Below are positions 1 through 8,418 of a DNA stretch of 64,000 nucleotides, in pieces (position 1 is the first letter of the stretch; every line of letters begins with the position of its first letter). The position numbers and the translations under genes were made by a program. Location: positions 1,302,001-1,366,000 of the forward strand of contig NZ_CP012160.1 in the NCBI RefSeq assembly GCF_001187845.1, written 5' to 3'. This DNA comes from Octadecabacter temperatus. GTDB lineage: Bacteria > Pseudomonadota > Alphaproteobacteria > Rhodobacterales > Rhodobacteraceae. Under the pieces are notes generated by a model. It ran no database searches and was not told the origin of the DNA. It saw only the letters and a program-made list of their open reading frames with translations.

Positions 1-33
1 CGCAGCTTCCTACGCAAATCCTCCGTAAAGACA

Positions 34-420
34 GTGAAAAAATCTACGCAGAAGAAACGCAATCCACTGATGTACGTCGCGGCCTTAGCTGTGGGCGCGG
101 TCAGCGTAATCGCAGCGCGTTGGATCGACTTCACCTATCTGGACACCGCGATGGCATTTGCCGCCGAGAAGGGCGTGGACGCTGCAGCGGTGATTGGCAA
201 CGTGCCAACAGCGCTGTCGTTGGCCGTGATCATCAGCATAATCGCGATGTTTGTGCTGGGCCTGCGCTCCAAACAAACAGTGCCGTTGCAGATGGCTGGC
301 TTCATCGGGGCGGTCCTGTTCGAGGGCGAACTGGTTGCGCTGGCACCGGAAGTCTACGCACGTTTTTACCCGCAGAGCTGGATTGCCGACATGGTCGCAA
401 CCGCAAGCCTGCTGACCTAA
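34..420 (+). CDS. Small membrane protein of the suf operon, function unknown
   Basis: A 128-residue protein with a basic N-terminus followed by about three hydrophobic stretches (residues 13-28, 55-75 and 85-105), so probably an inner-membrane protein. The start taken is a GTG at 34; an ATG at 70 would give a shorter form beginning just at the first membrane segment, and I cannot decide between them because neither has a strong ribosome site. It lies directly upstream of sufC in the same direction, in the position between sufB and sufC expected in related suf operons (sufB itself would be left of the window). I do not recognise a family; a link to Fe-S assembly is suggested only by position. 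Confidence 0.7.
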   Translation: MKKSTQKKRNPLMYVAALAVGAVSVIAARWIDFTYLDTAMAFAAEKGVDAAAVIGNVPTALSLAVIISIIAMFVLGLRSKQTVPLQMAGFIGAVLFEGELVALAPEVYARFYPQSWIADMVATASLLT

Positions 421-498
421 CACCGAAATTTACACTTAATCAGATGAAGAGGACCGCGGTTTCGCGAGTCCTCTCGAATGCTATGGGAACATGATAAA

Positions 499-1254
499 AT
501 GCTAGAAATCAAAAACTTGCACGTCAAACTTGAAGAAGAAGACAAGCAGATTCTTAAGGGTGTGAACCTGACTGTCGAACCGGGCAAGGTCCATGCGATC
601 ATGGGGCCGAATGGCTCAGGTAAGTCGACATTGTCCTACGTGTTGTCCGGCAAGGGTGGCTATGAAGTGACCAAAGGATCCGCCACGTTGGAAGGCGAAG
701 AATTGCTGGATATGGAGGCCGAAGAACGCGCCGCTGCTGGCTTGTTCCTTGCGTTCCAATATCCTGTGGAAATCCCGGGCGTCGGCAACATGACGTTCCT
801 GCGCACAGCTGTGAACGCACAGCGCAAGGCACGCGGCGAAGAAGAAATGTCCGCGGGCGAGTTCTTGAAAGTGATCCGCGCGAAAGCCAAGACGCTTAAG
901 ATCGATGCAGAAATGCTGAAACGCCCTGTGAACGTTGGCTTCTCTGGTGGTGAGAAAAAGCGCAACGAGATTTTGCAGATGGCCATGCTTGAGCCAAAGA
1001 TGTGCATCTTGGACGAAACGGATTCTGGTCTGGACGTTGATGCGATGAAATTGGTGTCCGAAGGCGTGAACGCCCTACGCGACGAGGGCCGTGGTTTCTT
1101 GGTTATCACGCACTACCAGCGTCTTCTGGACCATATCAAACCAGACGTTGTGCACATCATGGCCGATGGTCGTATCGTAAAAACAGGCGGACCTGAGCTC
1201 GCGCTCGAAGTCGAAAACAATGGTTACGCCGATATCCTCGCAGAGGTGGCCTAA
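499..1254 (+). CDS. sufC: SufC, Fe-S cluster assembly ATPase
   Basis: ATP-binding subunit of the SufBCD scaffold that builds Fe-S clusters in the cytoplasm. The 251-residue protein has a Walker A motif (GPNGSGKST), the SufC-type signature FSGGEKKRNEI and the Walker B/D-loop segment CILDETDSGLDVDA, which separates SufC from ordinary transporter ATPases. An in-frame ATG at 478 exists, but the start at 499 gives the normal SufC N-terminus (MLEIKNLHV). The stop overlaps the sufD start by one base (TAATG), indicating translational coupling. Confidence 0.97.
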   Translation: MLEIKNLHVKLEEEDKQILKGVNLTVEPGKVHAIMGPNGSGKSTLSYVLSGKGGYEVTKGSATLEGEELLDMEAEERAAAGLFLAFQYPVEIPGVGNMTFLRTAVNAQRKARGEEEMSAGEFLKVIRAKAKTLKIDAEMLKRPVNVGFSGGEKKRNEILQMAMLEPKMCILDETDSGLDVDAMKLVSEGVNALRDEGRGFLVITHYQRLLDHIKPDVVHIMADGRIVKTGGPELALEVENNGYADILAEVA

Positions 1255-2555
1255 TGGCCCAGTCGAAGAAAATGCTGCAAGTAAAGCAGGACGCAACGGA
1301 CGCGTTTCTTGCGGATCGGGCGCTGCCGACCGGCGCTGCCTGGGCCAATGATGCGCGGGCAGATGCACTTGCGCGCCTGCGTGACATGGGCCTTCCGCAT
1401 GGTCGTGATGAGTATTGGAAATTCACCAAGCCAGACAGTTTGGTGCAGCGCGATGCCCCGAAAGCCGCCGTGTTCCAAAGCGATGAGGGGCCACTCTGGG
1501 CTGATGTAGAAAACCTGACGATCGTCTTCGTTGATGGTGTTTTTGATGCTGGCGCATCCGATGATTTCGCACTTGAAGGTCTTAGCATCGAACGTCTGGC
1601 GGATGTCGCTGACAAAGACATTCACTGGGCTAAGGATTTGTATGGCGTTCTTGAAACACGCGGCCAAGAGGTCGTTCAACGCCCGCTAGCTGCGTTGAAT
1701 ACGGCCTTTGCAACGGACGGTGTTGTGATCCACGTGACGGGCAAAGTGAGCAAACCTGTTCGTCTGGTTTATCTCCATAAATCAGAGACTTCTGATGCGA
1801 CGCTACACCACTGCATCAAGCTTGAAGAAGGGGCCGAAATGACCCTTCTGGAAACTGGACCAGCGGCCGCGCGGTTTAACAACGTGATGGAAGTCGATGT
1901 CGCTGACCACGCCAAGTTCAACCACGTTCGTGTTCAAGGTCGTGATCATGAACGCCGTGCTGTAACGGGTATCTTCACACGCCTTGGCACTGAATCCGCG
2001 TTCAAATCTTTCACCCTTACGATGAACGGCGTGATGACGCGCAACGAATGTGTGATTGAGCTGACAGGCGACGATGCAATTGCACATGTTGCTGGTGCTT
2101 GTGTTGGGGATGGCAGTGACTTCCACCATGACGACACAGTTTTCATCACCCATGACGCCGTGAACTGTGAAAGCCGCCAGGTTTTCAAAAAGGTGCTGCG
2201 CAACGGTGCGACGGGCGTTTTCCAAGGCAAAATCCTTGTGAAAAAGGACGCACAAAAGACGGATGGCTATCAGATCAGCCAGTCTTTGTTGCTGGATGAT
2301 GACAGCCAGTTCCTCGCCAAACCGGAGCTTGAGATTTACGCCGATGACGTCATTTGTTCGCACGGGTCCACGACCGGCGCGATTGATGAGGACGCGATGT
2401 TCTACTTGCGGTCCCGCGGGGTTCCTGAAGCAGAAGCGACGGATCTTCTTGTGCTCGCGTTCCTTGCGGAAGCACTGGAAGAAATCGAAGACGAAACGCT
2501 GGCCGAGGGTATTCTTGAACGCCTTGAAGGCTGGTTGGCGCGTCGCGCGAGCTGA
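1254..2555 (+). CDS. sufD: SufD, Fe-S cluster assembly scaffold subunit
   Basis: A 433-residue SufB/SufD family protein that pairs with SufB and SufC in the Fe-S assembly scaffold. It shows the family's C-terminal beta-helix core with the segment GRDHERRAVTGIFTRLG and the conserved end region around SHGSTTGAIDEDAMFYLRSR, the usual SufB/D C-terminal motif. Length is normal. It is coupled to sufC upstream and to the membrane gene downstream (TGATG overlap), so all are one operon. Confidence 0.95.
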   Translation: MAQSKKMLQVKQDATDAFLADRALPTGAAWANDARADALARLRDMGLPHGRDEYWKFTKPDSLVQRDAPKAAVFQSDEGPLWADVENLTIVFVDGVFDAGASDDFALEGLSIERLADVADKDIHWAKDLYGVLETRGQEVVQRPLAALNTAFATDGVVIHVTGKVSKPVRLVYLHKSETSDATLHHCIKLEEGAEMTLLETGPAAARFNNVMEVDVADHAKFNHVRVQGRDHERRAVTGIFTRLGTESAFKSFTLTMNGVMTRNECVIELTGDDAIAHVAGACVGDGSDFHHDDTVFITHDAVNCESRQVFKKVLRNGATGVFQGKILVKKDAQKTDGYQISQSLLLDDDSQFLAKPELEIYADDVICSHGSTTGAIDEDAMFYLRSRGVPEAEATDLLVLAFLAEALEEIEDETLAEGILERLEGWLARRAS

Positions 2556-3040
2556 TGCCAGTTAGCCGCGATATCGTGCTTATGTACCGCGCCCCGCGCC
2601 AAGTGGTGCGGGGGCTGTATGACATGGGCCAACGAGAAGACCGCGCAATTGCGTGGTTGATGATCGGCTGTTTCATTGTGTTCGTGTCCTATTTGCCTGC
2701 ACTGCAACGCAGTGCCGTGTTTGAGGGCGGGAATTTTCAGCGCGATATGGTCTATGCGTTTGTCTCGTGGCTTTTGGTTTGGCCACTTGGCTTTTACGCG
2801 CTGTCGTTCGCGGCATTTGGCCTGATCTACGCATTCCGCAAAAGCGCGACAGCATATGGCGCACGGCTTTCGGTGTTTTGGGGCTGGCTTGCGGCCACGC
2901 CGCTGGCCTTGTTTTACGGACTTCTGGTTGGGTTCAACGGGGCGGATCATCCGGGCACGGTCATGATCGGCGCGCTTTGGCTTGCTGTGCTTGCGTGGTT
3001 TTGGGTTTGCGGGTTGATTGAAACGAGTGGGACGGACTGA
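2555..3040 (+). CDS. YIP1-like integral membrane protein in the suf operon
   Basis: A 161-residue polytopic protein with about four hydrophobic segments (near residues 32-50, 66-85, 102-125 and 134-153). The N-terminal segment with APRQVVRGL resembles the start of YIP1-family proteins, and the next gene is a clearer member, so the two may be a diverged pair. It overlaps sufD and the next gene by one base each (TGATG), so expression is coupled to Fe-S assembly. Role unknown. The family call is by overall appearance, so moderate confidence. Confidence 0.7.
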   Translation: MPVSRDIVLMYRAPRQVVRGLYDMGQREDRAIAWLMIGCFIVFVSYLPALQRSAVFEGGNFQRDMVYAFVSWLLVWPLGFYALSFAAFGLIYAFRKSATAYGARLSVFWGWLAATPLALFYGLLVGFNGADHPGTVMIGALWLAVLAWFWVCGLIETSGTD

Positions 3041-3681
3041 TGGACCTTTCTTTTGCCAACCTTTTGGAGTGGACCAAACTAACCGTGCGCAATCCGCGTT
3101 TGGCGTTTGAGCTGGTAAAATCTGCCAAACTGCCGTTGGAAGTTTCAATCCTGATGATTGTGCTGGCTGGCGTCGTGTCTGCGGTGGCGGCGGGTGCGCA
3201 TTACATCATGATCGGATCGCCAGATATCATCCTGCCGATTTCGGAAACGCAGGGGCTTCAGATGGAACGCGCTGGCCCGATTGCGCAGGGGCTTATCGCG
3301 GTGCTTTCAGGGATCGGCGGTAGCTTTGCATTGTTCTGGGTCGGTCAACGTATGGGCGGGCAGGGCGATTTGGCGGATATCTTTGGCGTGACGGCCGTAT
3401 TGCAGATGGTCGTAACGGCGTTGTTCGTTGTCGTTTACCTGACGGATATTATCTTGCCGATCTTTGCATTCGGGCTGTTGCTGGTTGCGTTCTATGTGGC
3501 GTTGCGCGGTCTTGGACATGCCGTGAATGTCGGTCATGATTTCAACAGCCTTGGTCGCTCTGCTTGGGTCGCGGTGATTGCGACGGTTGTTCTATTTATG
3601 GCGCTTGTTTTCGGGGCAAGCATCCTTGGTTTGACGCCACAAGGCACGATCGTGCCATTGCCGATTGGAAATGAGCTATGA
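3040..3681 (+). CDS. YIP1 family membrane protein in the suf operon
   Basis: A 213-residue membrane protein with an N-terminal amphipathic part (LLEWTKLTVRNPRLAFELV) and five likely membrane segments from residue 35 on. The pattern (short cytoplasmic N-terminus with an NPR motif, then a hydrophobic bundle) fits bacterial YIP1 proteins. It overlaps the preceding gene by one base and sufS by four bases (ATGA). Its constant company with suf genes points to a role linked to Fe-S assembly or membrane anchoring, but no reaction can be assigned. Confidence 0.75.
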   Translation: MDLSFANLLEWTKLTVRNPRLAFELVKSAKLPLEVSILMIVLAGVVSAVAAGAHYIMIGSPDIILPISETQGLQMERAGPIAQGLIAVLSGIGGSFALFWVGQRMGGQGDLADIFGVTAVLQMVVTALFVVVYLTDIILPIFAFGLLLVAFYVALRGLGHAVNVGHDFNSLGRSAWVAVIATVVLFMALVFGASILGLTPQGTIVPLPIGNEL

Positions 3682-4901
3682 GTTTTGATGTCACCGCGGT
3701 CCGTGCGGATTTCCCCATTTTGTCACGTGAAGTGAACGGCAAACCACTGGTTTATCTCGACAGCGGTGCGTCTGCGCAAAAGCCGCAGATTGTCATTGAT
3801 GCAATCAACACCGCCTATGCGTCCGAGTATGCGAACGTGCATCGTGGGCTGCATTATCTGTCCAACCTGGCGACGGAAAAATACGAAGGCGTGCGTGGGA
3901 CCATCGCGAAGTTTCTTGGTGCGTCTAACGAGAATACGATCGTCCTGAATTCCGGCACGACTGAGGGCATCAACACGGTGGCCTACGGTTGGGCGATGGA
4001 AAACATGCAGGCTGGGGATGAAATCATCCTGTCCGTCATGGAACACCACGCCAACATCGTGCCGTGGCATTTCCTACGCGAACGCATGGGGGTGAAACTG
4101 GTTTGGATCGATGTGGACGCCAATGGCGATCTTGACCCGCAAAAGGTGCTGGATGCGGTGACGCCGCGCACCAAGCTTATTGCGGTGACGCACCTGTCCA
4201 ACGTGCTTGGCACCGTTGTTGACGTGAAAACCATCTGCCACGCGGCCCGCGAGAAAGGCATCGCGACGCTTATCGATGGATCGCAGGCAGCAGTACATAT
4301 GCCCGTGAACGTCGAAGATCTGGGCTGTGATTTTTACCCGATCACAGGTCACAAGCTTTATGGCCCGTCGGGGTCCGGTGCGATCTACATTCGCGCGGAA
4401 CGAATGGCCGAAATGCGCCCGTTCCTTGGGGGTGGAGATATGATCCGCGAAGTCCACAAGGATCACATCATCTACAACGACGCGCCGATGAAGTTTGAGG
4501 CCGGAACGCCGGGTATCGTGCAAACCATCGGGTTTGGTGTGGCACTCGAGTATATGATGGGTCTAGGGATGGAGAACATCGCCGTGCATGAACGTGACAT
4601 CCGCGACTACGCACGGTCCAAGCTCGACGGGCTGAACTGGCTGAACGTACAAGGCACCAGCGCAGGTAAGGCGGCGATCTTCAGCTTCACGCTTGAAGGC
4701 GCGGCCCATGCCCATGATATTTCCACGGTTCTCGACAAAAAGGGCGTGGCGGTGCGTGCAGGGCAACATTGCACGGGGCCATTGATGGAACACTTGGGCG
4801 TCTCAGCAACCTGCCGTGCGTCATTCGCGATGTACAACACGACGGATGATGTCGACGCCTTGGTTGATGCTCTTGAGTTGTGCCACAAGTTGTTTGCGTA
4901 A
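3678..4901 (+). CDS. sufS: SufS, group II cysteine desulfurase
   Basis: A PLP enzyme that removes sulfur from cysteine to supply the SufBCD scaffold. The 407-residue protein shows the class V aminotransferase fold: an N-terminal YLDSGASAQKP motif, the HHANIVPW segment, the PLP-lysine motif ITGHKLYGPSGSGAIY, and a C-terminal loop RAGQHCTGPLMEHLG carrying the catalytic cysteine. Length and motifs are typical of SufS. It ends the operon; a tRNA gene follows 30 bases later. Confidence 0.96.
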   Translation: MSFDVTAVRADFPILSREVNGKPLVYLDSGASAQKPQIVIDAINTAYASEYANVHRGLHYLSNLATEKYEGVRGTIAKFLGASNENTIVLNSGTTEGINTVAYGWAMENMQAGDEIILSVMEHHANIVPWHFLRERMGVKLVWIDVDANGDLDPQKVLDAVTPRTKLIAVTHLSNVLGTVVDVKTICHAAREKGIATLIDGSQAAVHMPVNVEDLGCDFYPITGHKLYGPSGSGAIYIRAERMAEMRPFLGGGDMIREVHKDHIIYNDAPMKFEAGTPGIVQTIGFGVALEYMMGLGMENIAVHERDIRDYARSKLDGLNWLNVQGTSAGKAAIFSFTLEGAAHAHDISTVLDKKGVAVRAGQHCTGPLMEHLGVSATCRASFAMYNTTDDVDALVDALELCHKLFA

Positions 4902-4931
4902 GGCCCAGACCACGGCTATAGCGACACAGAA

Positions 4932-5008
<77 letters not shown>

Positions 5009-5537
5009 AAAAACCACTGTGAAACGACACTAGGTTTTTCCATGACCGCGCCGCAGTTAAATTGCGCATGACTTTCTTTTAAACTGTTCTTGAGCGAAGC
5101 CCTTCTGGACTTAGACGCTAGAAACGACGCCAATTTGAAGTAGATGACGCACCTGAACGGGTGCGTCGTGTTCACCTGTGTATGAAACCTCATAACGATC
5201 ATCTTAATCTGCACCGGATCAAATCGATGAGATTGCATCTGTTTTAACGATGGAACTAGGCAAGCCACTTTGGGAAACCCGTATCGAAATAGAAGGTGAG
5301 GCGCGGTGTTTTGAGAACTGCGACAACTAAGCCGAGACCCTTGAGGGGGGCGATCCCGCTCGGGAAGGGCTCTTTCGATTTCACGACTTATGAGCCTTTC
5401 AGTGTTTCCGCGCAGTTTATCCCGTAGAACTACGTGCAAACGAAGAACGTCGCAATTAAATTGACGGGGTGAAAATGCGCGCATTTTTGAAGATCCCGTT
5501 CTAAAGGGGTAGAGCTTCGCAGACGCTCCCGCTCTGT
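5009..5537. other. Gene-poor stretch after tRNA-Arg
   Basis: No convincing gene in about 530 bases. The only long open frame here runs on the minus strand into the tRNA and has an Arg/Ser-rich composition of no recognisable kind. A GC-rich stem of eight pairs lies at 5146-5153 / 5160-5167 (GACGCACC / GGTGCGTC), but without a T-run. The 3' side of a tRNA is a common integration site; I see no integrase and no duplicated tRNA end in this stretch. Confidence 0.5.
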
Positions 5538-7169
5538 TTAGGTTACGACATCGGGCGCATCGCGTCCTGTGGTCGCCGTCAGGTCAGAAAGCGCCAACGC
5601 GGCCTCGCGCACGTCTTTCAATACCGTTTGCGGGTCTTCGTGCAAACGATTTGGATCAGTCTCAAACTGTTCAAGATAAAGCCTGATCGTTGCTCCTTGC
5701 GTGCCTGTTCCCGACAAGCGGAACACAGCGCGCGCGCCGCCTTCAAAGGAGATGCGGATACCTTGGCCCGCTGATTGCGATCCGTCCACAGGGTCGAGGT
5801 AAGCGAACTCATCCGCTGTTTCGATCGCCAATGCTCCGACGTTGGTTCCAGCAAGCGAAGAAAGCTTGCCGCGCAGGCCTTCGATCATGTCCTTCGCTTT
5901 CGCGCTGTCGACCTCCTCGTAATCCAAACGCGAATAGTAGCAGCGGCCATGAGTCGCCCACAAATCGGTCATCAAATCTGAAACGGACATCTTTTTTTCG
6001 GCCAGAACGTTAAGCCACAAAAGAACAGCCCAAAGCCCGTCTTTTTCGCGTACGTGGTCCGACCCAGTCCCAGCGCTTTCTTCACCGCAAAGAGTGACTT
6101 TTCCGGCGTCCAACAGGTTGCCAAAGAATTTCCAGCCTGTGGGCGTTTCAAAACAGCTTATTCCGAGGCTCTCGGCAACGCGATCAACCGCACGCGATGT
6201 TGGCATCGACCGTGCGACGCCTGCCAAACCACCGCTGTAAGCAGGGGCGAGATGCGCATGCGCCGTCAAAAGCGCCAGACTGTCAGAAGGCGTGACATAG
6301 GCGCTGCGACCAACAATCATGTTGCGGTCGCCATCCCCGTCAGAGGCGGCACCGAAGTCAGGTGCGTCCGTGCCATACATCCTGTCCATCAGGGTTTTTG
6401 CCCAGATCGGATTGGGGTCAGGGTGGCCTTTGCCAAAGTCGGGGCTGGGTGTGCCGTTCATGACGGTCCCCTTGGGTGCCCCTAACATGTCTTCAAGGAT
6501 CGTGTGTGCGTAGGGGCCAGTCACTGCGTGCATCGCGTCAAAGCACATCGTGAAGCCACCAGCAAACAGCGCGCGGATTTTGTCGAAATCCACAATGGTC
6601 TGCATCAATGCAGCATAGTCTGCCACTGGATCTACAATCTCGACCGACATCCCATCAAGCGATTGCGTGCCGCGTTGCCCAAGATCAACATCATCGCCGG
6701 CCGCAATAAGGTATTGTTCGATCGACTTCGTGCACGCATAGATCTTGTCCGTTACGGATTCGGACGCGGGCCCACCGTTGGGGCCGTTGTATTTCAAGCC
6801 AAAGTCAGCGTCCGGACCGCCCGGATTGTGGCTGGCAGATAGGATTAGCCCACCGTCCGCTTTGCGCAAACGGATAAGATGCGATGCGGCAGGGGTCGAC
6901 AGAATCCCACCTTGACCGACAATACATTTAGCCGCGCCATTTGCAGAAGCCATGCGCAAGATGATCTGGATCGCGCTATCATTGAAGAACCGGCCGTCGC
7001 CGCCAATAACCAACGTCTTGCCGTCAACCCCACCAATCCCATCAAAGGTCGACTGTACGTAGTTTTCAAGAAAATGCGGGAGTCTGAATTCCGCTGTCCT
7101 TTTTCGAAGGCCACTCGTTCCCGGTTTCTGTCCCTCAATCGGTGACGTTTGCACATTCTGCACTGGCAT
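5538..7169 (-). CDS. pgm: Alpha-D-glucose phosphate-specific phosphoglucomutase
   Basis: Interconverts glucose 1-phosphate and glucose 6-phosphate in the cytoplasm, linking sugar catabolism to UDP-glucose and surface polysaccharide synthesis. The 543-residue protein has the phosphoserine loop LSASHNPGG (Ser113), the metal site SDGDGDRNM, the sugar-binding loop GEESAGTGSDHVREKDG and the C-terminal phosphate-binding RLSGTGTQGATIRLY. Length fits the glucose-specific Pgm family. AAGGAA lies a few bases before the ATG. It stands alone on the minus strand. Confidence 0.95.
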   Translation of the reverse strand: MPVQNVQTSPIEGQKPGTSGLRKRTAEFRLPHFLENYVQSTFDGIGGVDGKTLVIGGDGRFFNDSAIQIILRMASANGAAKCIVGQGGILSTPAASHLIRLRKADGGLILSASHNPGGPDADFGLKYNGPNGGPASESVTDKIYACTKSIEQYLIAAGDDVDLGQRGTQSLDGMSVEIVDPVADYAALMQTIVDFDKIRALFAGGFTMCFDAMHAVTGPYAHTILEDMLGAPKGTVMNGTPSPDFGKGHPDPNPIWAKTLMDRMYGTDAPDFGAASDGDGDRNMIVGRSAYVTPSDSLALLTAHAHLAPAYSGGLAGVARSMPTSRAVDRVAESLGISCFETPTGWKFFGNLLDAGKVTLCGEESAGTGSDHVREKDGLWAVLLWLNVLAEKKMSVSDLMTDLWATHGRCYYSRLDYEEVDSAKAKDMIEGLRGKLSSLAGTNVGALAIETADEFAYLDPVDGSQSAGQGIRISFEGGARAVFRLSGTGTQGATIRLYLEQFETDPNRLHEDPQTVLKDVREAALALSDLTATTGRDAPDVVT

Positions 7170-7325
7170 GTTTGTTCCTTCTTATTGTCGTCTTTGCGGT
7201 CTAGCTGCTTTCTGTTTCATTTAAGAGGACCACGACGCAATTTCACGCCACTGCCATGCCCAGTGTGACTTGATAGCGTCGGCTTTGCGTAGCGCGGTGA
7301 CCGCGGCACATAAAGGCCGCCATTT

Positions 7326-7892
7326 TTACGCTTGCGACGTCAACGATAGGACCGACGCTTTGAGCGTCGCGATTTGGGCCTCGAGCTGTCCGTGGTCTTG
7401 CGAGGTTTTTGCAATGGTATGTTTGTTGGTCTCGACAAAATCAGCCAGTTGCTCGGGCGTTAGCCCACGGGTGTTCAGAGCCTTGGCGTAAGGCGTGAAC
7501 AATTCACTTAGAGCTGCACATTTTAGGATCTTGAGGCGGGCCATAGCCTCCTGACCTTCGGGGCTGTTGGCGGCCTCAATCAAGTCAGAGGCATCAGGGC
7601 TGCTGCGTAACAAGTCAAACGTGGGAACAATGCAAATGTTGGCGAAATTATCCATTGCTTGGTCCATGGAGGTCGCCTGCGCCCACGCTGTTTTTAATTC
7701 TTCAAGAATACGTTCACCGTAAAGAATGACGCCTGCGGCATAGACTTCGTCTTTGTTGGCAAATCGTGCATAAAGGGATTGTCGTGACAAACCAGCCGCT
7801 TTGGCCACGTCACTCATGGTCGAGCGCCTGAACCCGTAGCGCATGAACACCTCTAAGGCGGCATCAAGGATTGCAATTTCTTCCGTCTTCAT
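7326..7892 (-). CDS. TetR/AcrR family regulator of the adjacent molybdenum hydroxylase
   Basis: A 188-residue repressor-type protein. The N-terminal helix-turn-helix (residues 5-50, with RYGFRRSTMSDVAKAAGLSR) is typical of TetR; the C-terminal half would bind an unknown small ligand. It is divergent from the Fe-S and molybdopterin subunit genes starting at 7955, with only 62 bases between, and that gap holds a good inverted repeat. Inference: it represses both itself and the hydroxylase until a substrate or related molecule binds. Confidence 0.88.
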   Translation of the reverse strand: MKTEEIAILDAALEVFMRYGFRRSTMSDVAKAAGLSRQSLYARFANKDEVYAAGVILYGERILEELKTAWAQATSMDQAMDNFANICIVPTFDLLRSSPDASDLIEAANSPEGQEAMARLKILKCAALSELFTPYAKALNTRGLTPEQLADFVETNKHTIAKTSQDHGQLEAQIATLKASVLSLTSQA

Positions 7893-7900
7893 TTCGACAC

Positions 7901-7927
7901 CTTGACAAATTTTGACGAAGTGTCAAG
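7901..7927. promoter_or_regulatory. Probable TetR operator in the divergent promoter region
   Basis: CTTGACA at 7901-7907 and TGTCAAG at 7921-7927 form a perfect 7-base inverted repeat with a 13-base centre. The site sits between the divergent TetR gene and the hydroxylase genes. The left arm contains TTGACA, a consensus -35 element for the plus strand, so a bound dimer would block RNA polymerase. Confidence 0.6.
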
Positions 7928-7954
7928 TTGAGCTCAAACAACAGGAGACCCGCA

Positions 7955-8416
7955 ATGCGACTAACTGTAGATGGAACCACCCACGAGGTCGATGTTGAAG
8001 ACGACATGCCGCTGTTGTGGGTGTTGCGCGATGAAATTGGCATCAAGGGTGTGAAATACGGCTGCGGGATTGCGCAGTGCGGGGCTTGTACTGTGCATCT
8101 GGACGGTGTCGCAGTGCGGTCTTGCCAGACGTGGGCCGTGGACGCGGTTGGCGCTGAAGTCACGACGATCAATGGGCTCGGAACGCCTGCGGCGATGCAC
8201 GCTGTTCAAGAGGCATGGACTGAACATCAGGTTGCACAGTGCGGGTACTGTCAGTCGGGGCAAATTATGCAGGCGGCGTCAATGCTAGCAGCAATTCCTG
8301 ACCCCACGGATGAAGACATCGATGCCGAAATGTCCGGCAATCTTTGCCGATGTGGAACATATCCGCAAATTCGCGCCGCCATCGTCACGGCTGCAGCCAA
8401 ATTGCGGGAGGCTTAA
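7955..8416 (+). CDS. (2Fe-2S) subunit of a xanthine dehydrogenase-family molybdenum hydroxylase
   Basis: A small electron-transfer subunit (153 residues). It has an N-terminal plant-type [2Fe-2S] ferredoxin domain ([16 protein letters not shown], later Cys in CQTWA) and a C-terminal four-helix [2Fe-2S] domain (CGYCQSGQ and NLCRCGTY). A TTG start is possible at 7928, but the ATG at 7955 has CAGGAGA eight bases upstream and is preferred. Two bases separate it from the large subunit. No FAD subunit is present, so electrons probably go to a cytochrome or other membrane acceptor, as in isoquinoline 1-oxidoreductase-type enzymes. Confidence 0.93.
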   Translation: MRLTVDGTTHEVDVEDDMPLLWVLRDEIGIKGVKYGCGIAQCGACTVHLDGVAVRSCQTWAVDAVGAEVTTINGLGTPAAMHAVQEAWTEHQVAQCGYCQSGQIMQAASMLAAIPDPTDEDIDAEMSGNLCRCGTYPQIRAAIVTAAAKLREA

Positions 8417-8418
8417 TC

